This document shows positions 33,678 through 35,202 of a stretch of 35,202 nucleotides of DNA, in pieces. Under the pieces are notes generated by a model. The model worked only from the letters and a program-made list of their open reading frames with translations. It did no database searches and was not told the DNA's origin. Source of the DNA: Coriobacteriia bacterium. GTDB taxonomy: Bacteria; Actinomycetota; Coriobacteriia; Anaerosomatales; PHET01. Made by a program: the position numbers and the translations under genes. Within the stretch, counting starts at the first letter, position 1. Each line of letters begins with the position of its first letter. Location of the stretch: NCBI GenBank assembly GCA_009779675.1, contig WRDS01000009.1, positions 1 to 35,202 on the forward strand, written 5' to 3'.

Positions 33678-34991
33678 CTAAGACCCACGACGTTTAGTTT
33701 CAGAAGCAATTTGCTCAGTAAAATTCATTCCTTTATCTCCTTGACTCAAAAGGGTGTTAATAAATAATTCCACAAGGGCAGGATCAAATTGAGCACCGGC
33801 GCACCGGCGAAGCTCCTCTGCCGCAACGGTTGAGCTCAAAGCAGGCCTGTATGGACGATCAGATGTCATTGCATCATAGGAATCTGCAATGGCTAATATA
33901 CGTACATTTAATCCTAGTTCAGAGCTTTTGGATCCCGAAGGATATCCAGAGCCATCAAAGCGTTCATGGTGATACCGAATTGGATCAATGAACCTATTCA
34001 ATGACGGGATCTTTGAGAGCATAGTCGCTCCTGTTTCAGGGTGCCGTCGCACTGCTTCCCATTCATTAAAATTAAGCTGGCTCTTTTTCCGCAGCAGCTC
34101 ACCTGGTAACGCAAGTTTCCCGAGGTCATGCAGCAAGGCAATCTGTTCTAGGTCATTAAGAGCTTTGGACTCCAAGCCAAGCGCAAGACCTAAAGCAACC
34201 GCATATTCAGCAACCCGCTCGGAATGTCCTCGAGTGTACGGATCTTTTGCCTCAAGTGCACCAATCAATGAGCGCAGTGTGTCAGTAAACGCAAAGTGCA
34301 AAAGCATGAATCGTTGATGGAATTGCCTTGCAATAAACAAAGGAAAGACAAAGAATACAAACGCGTAAATATTGATTGCCATGGCCTGAGCAATAGTGAA
34401 ACCGACAACACCAAGAATTAACTGCCCTAATGGCAGCCACCCAACAGATCTTAAAACCACGCTTATTTTTTCGCCCGATTTTACAGACACTCCAAGTGAA
34501 GCGAGGGTAATATTGCCCATGGAACCAACAACTGCCGTTGCTAATAATGGAACAAACCCCGTTGGAAAATCTGCCGCGCTAAAAGCGCCACTTCCAGATG
34601 CAAGAAGAACTTTGCCTCCAAGGGCTGCGTAAGTTCCAGCAGCCAACTCACTTGCAACTAATAGTTGTCCAACATTAAATAGCGAAACAGACCAGTGCAA
34701 CTTTTTCGCATCAACAATGCTCACGGATGTAGCAATGGATAAAATCAATGCCGCAGTTGGGCCGCAGAGAACAAGTGCCGCCAAAACTAAGGGATACGCA
34801 ATCGAAAAGCTGTACTCCCCCATTTCAACAGCATAATTTTCTGAAACAAAGCCTGCGATTAATAAAAAAAAGAACTCTTGGGAAAATGTTGGCGGAAAAA
34901 TAGTCCACATGCGCCACAGCACAACAACGCCAGAGCAAAAAATAAAGAGGGCAAGCATTAAAAAGGAGCGACGAACGCCATTATTCGCCAT
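33678..34991 (-). CDS. membrane HD-GYP phosphodiesterase (predicted c-di-GMP hydrolase)
   Basis: 437 aa from the ATG at 34991. The ORF track GTG at 35027 is 36 nt further up; a GGAGGAG stands 11 nt before the ATG and inside that extension. The N-terminal ~230 residues form several TM segments (FLMLALFIFCSGVVVLW, SIAYPLVLAALVLCGPTAALIL, INIYAFVFFVFPLFIA), a membrane sensor of no named class. The HD-GYP domain is complete: DPYTRGHSERVAEYA, ALLHDLGKLALP, VRRHPETGATML, YHHERFDGSGYPSG and ILAIADSYDAMTSDRPYR. The family hydrolyses c-di-GMP to GMP or pGpG. Transcribed first among the three membrane genes and directly after the 25-aa peptide ORF. Confidence 0.93.
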   Translation of the reverse strand: MANNGVRRSFLMLALFIFCSGVVVLWRMWTIFPPTFSQEFFFLLIAGFVSENYAVEMGEYSFSIAYPLVLAALVLCGPTAALILSIATSVSIVDAKKLHWSVSLFNVGQLLVASELAAGTYAALGGKVLLASGSGAFSAADFPTGFVPLLATAVVGSMGNITLASLGVSVKSGEKISVVLRSVGWLPLGQLILGVVGFTIAQAMAINIYAFVFFVFPLFIARQFHQRFMLLHFAFTDTLRSLIGALEAKDPYTRGHSERVAEYAVALGLALGLESKALNDLEQIALLHDLGKLALPGELLRKKSQLNFNEWEAVRRHPETGATMLSKIPSLNRFIDPIRYHHERFDGSGYPSGSKSSELGLNVRILAIADSYDAMTSDRPYRPALSSTVAAEELRRCAGAQFDPALVELFINTLLSQGDKGMNFTEQIASETKRRGS

Positions 34992-35033
34992 GGTTTCCGT
35001 CGCTCCTCCGTTGTGTTTGGTCAACACAATTTA

Positions 35034-35111
35034 CTAACGGACTCGCATCCATGCTCCACTTGAAAGGACAAGCGCGGAAAGCGAAGCTAGTAACAAAATA
35101 ACGCGCTTCAT
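35034..35111 (-). CDS. 25-aa hydrophobic peptide ORF (candidate signal/leader peptide)
   Basis: Not in the ORF track. ATG at 35111 with a consensus GGAGGT 9 nt upstream, stop TAG at 35034, 25 codons. The peptide begins MKRVILLLASLSALVLSS and ends with a short polar tail, GAWMRVR. It has two basic residues, a hydrophobic core and small residues (ASLSALVLSSGA) suitable for signal peptidase. It could be an exported signal peptide precursor, a small membrane protein that regulates the HD-GYP neighbour, or a translational leader. It ends 42 nt before the HD-GYP start. Strong ribosome binding site and position are the support; length alone would not be enough. Confidence 0.6.
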   Translation of the reverse strand: MKRVILLLASLSALVLSSGAWMRVR

Positions 35112-35202
35112 AATGAGAAGACCTCCCGGTATTAGTCACTGGTCTGGTTCCTTCTCATCCCGCTGGCGATGGAAGAACTCGCTCGCTCCGCTCGGCAGTG
35201 AC
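35112..35202 (-). other. window edge: leader of the peptide ORF, possibly the end of another gene
   Basis: All three minus frames close within this 91-nt stretch. One frame reads ...SGASEFFHRQRDEKEPDQ and stops at 35136, plausible for the tail of an upstream gene, but too little is visible to decide. No clear promoter hexamers. The ribosome binding site of the 25-aa ORF is at 35121-35126. Confidence 0.3.

Overview
The window looks like a chromosomal segment of an actinobacterium, possibly Coriobacteriia or a neighbouring deep branch. The clues are moderately high G+C over most of its length, a BTAD-type regulator, DUF5317, a two-subunit transketolase and a tmRNA tag ending in ALAA. The taxonomic call is inference. 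Almost every gene lies on the minus strand, so the window is best read from right to left. One small ORF at 17.05 kb is on the plus strand.

Right end (28.6-35.2 kb). This part is clearly more A+T-rich than the rest. In transcription order it holds a 25-residue hydrophobic peptide ORF missed by the ORF track, a polytopic membrane HD-GYP phosphodiesterase, a second membrane protein with an eroded HD domain, a DUF5317 membrane protein, and a 1112-aa STAND/TPR-type regulator ending in a winged helix plus BTAD domain. Tight spacing and stop/start overlaps suggest that the three membrane proteins form one unit. I propose it as a candidate membrane/peptide/c-di-GMP signalling module.

Middle (11.2-28.1 kb). 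This is housekeeping: secA, prfB, a PHP phosphoesterase, split transketolase, ftsE-ftsX, an S41 C-terminal processing protease, a methyltransferase, and then rnr - M42 aminopeptidase - smpB - ssrA (tmRNA). The last group brings together trans-translation, the RNase that degrades nonstop mRNA, and a peptidase. It is followed by a small conserved-looking protein and a URO-D-superfamily protein. prfB is odd: it has SPT instead of SPF in the stop-codon-recognition loop, an A8 run inside a perfect hairpin, and a Gln/Ala-repeat C-terminal tail.

Left part (0.5-11.1 kb). This is a compact chemosensory operon: DUF4388 - CheR(TPR) - receiver - degenerate GspE/PilB-like protein - CheW - CheW - MCP - CheA(REC) - CheB. 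It is followed by murI, which is cut by the window edge. No flagellar genes are present. The MCP has no extracytoplasmic sensor domain, and the PilB-like protein has lost its Walker A lysine and other catalytic boxes. Together these point to a pathway controlling type IV pili or another non-flagellar output.

Short tandem duplications (8-30 bp units) recur in the gaps upstream of murI, the M42 gene, rnr, the S41 protease and secA. The secA gap also carries an array of about 13-bp repeats that resemble weak DnaA boxes.
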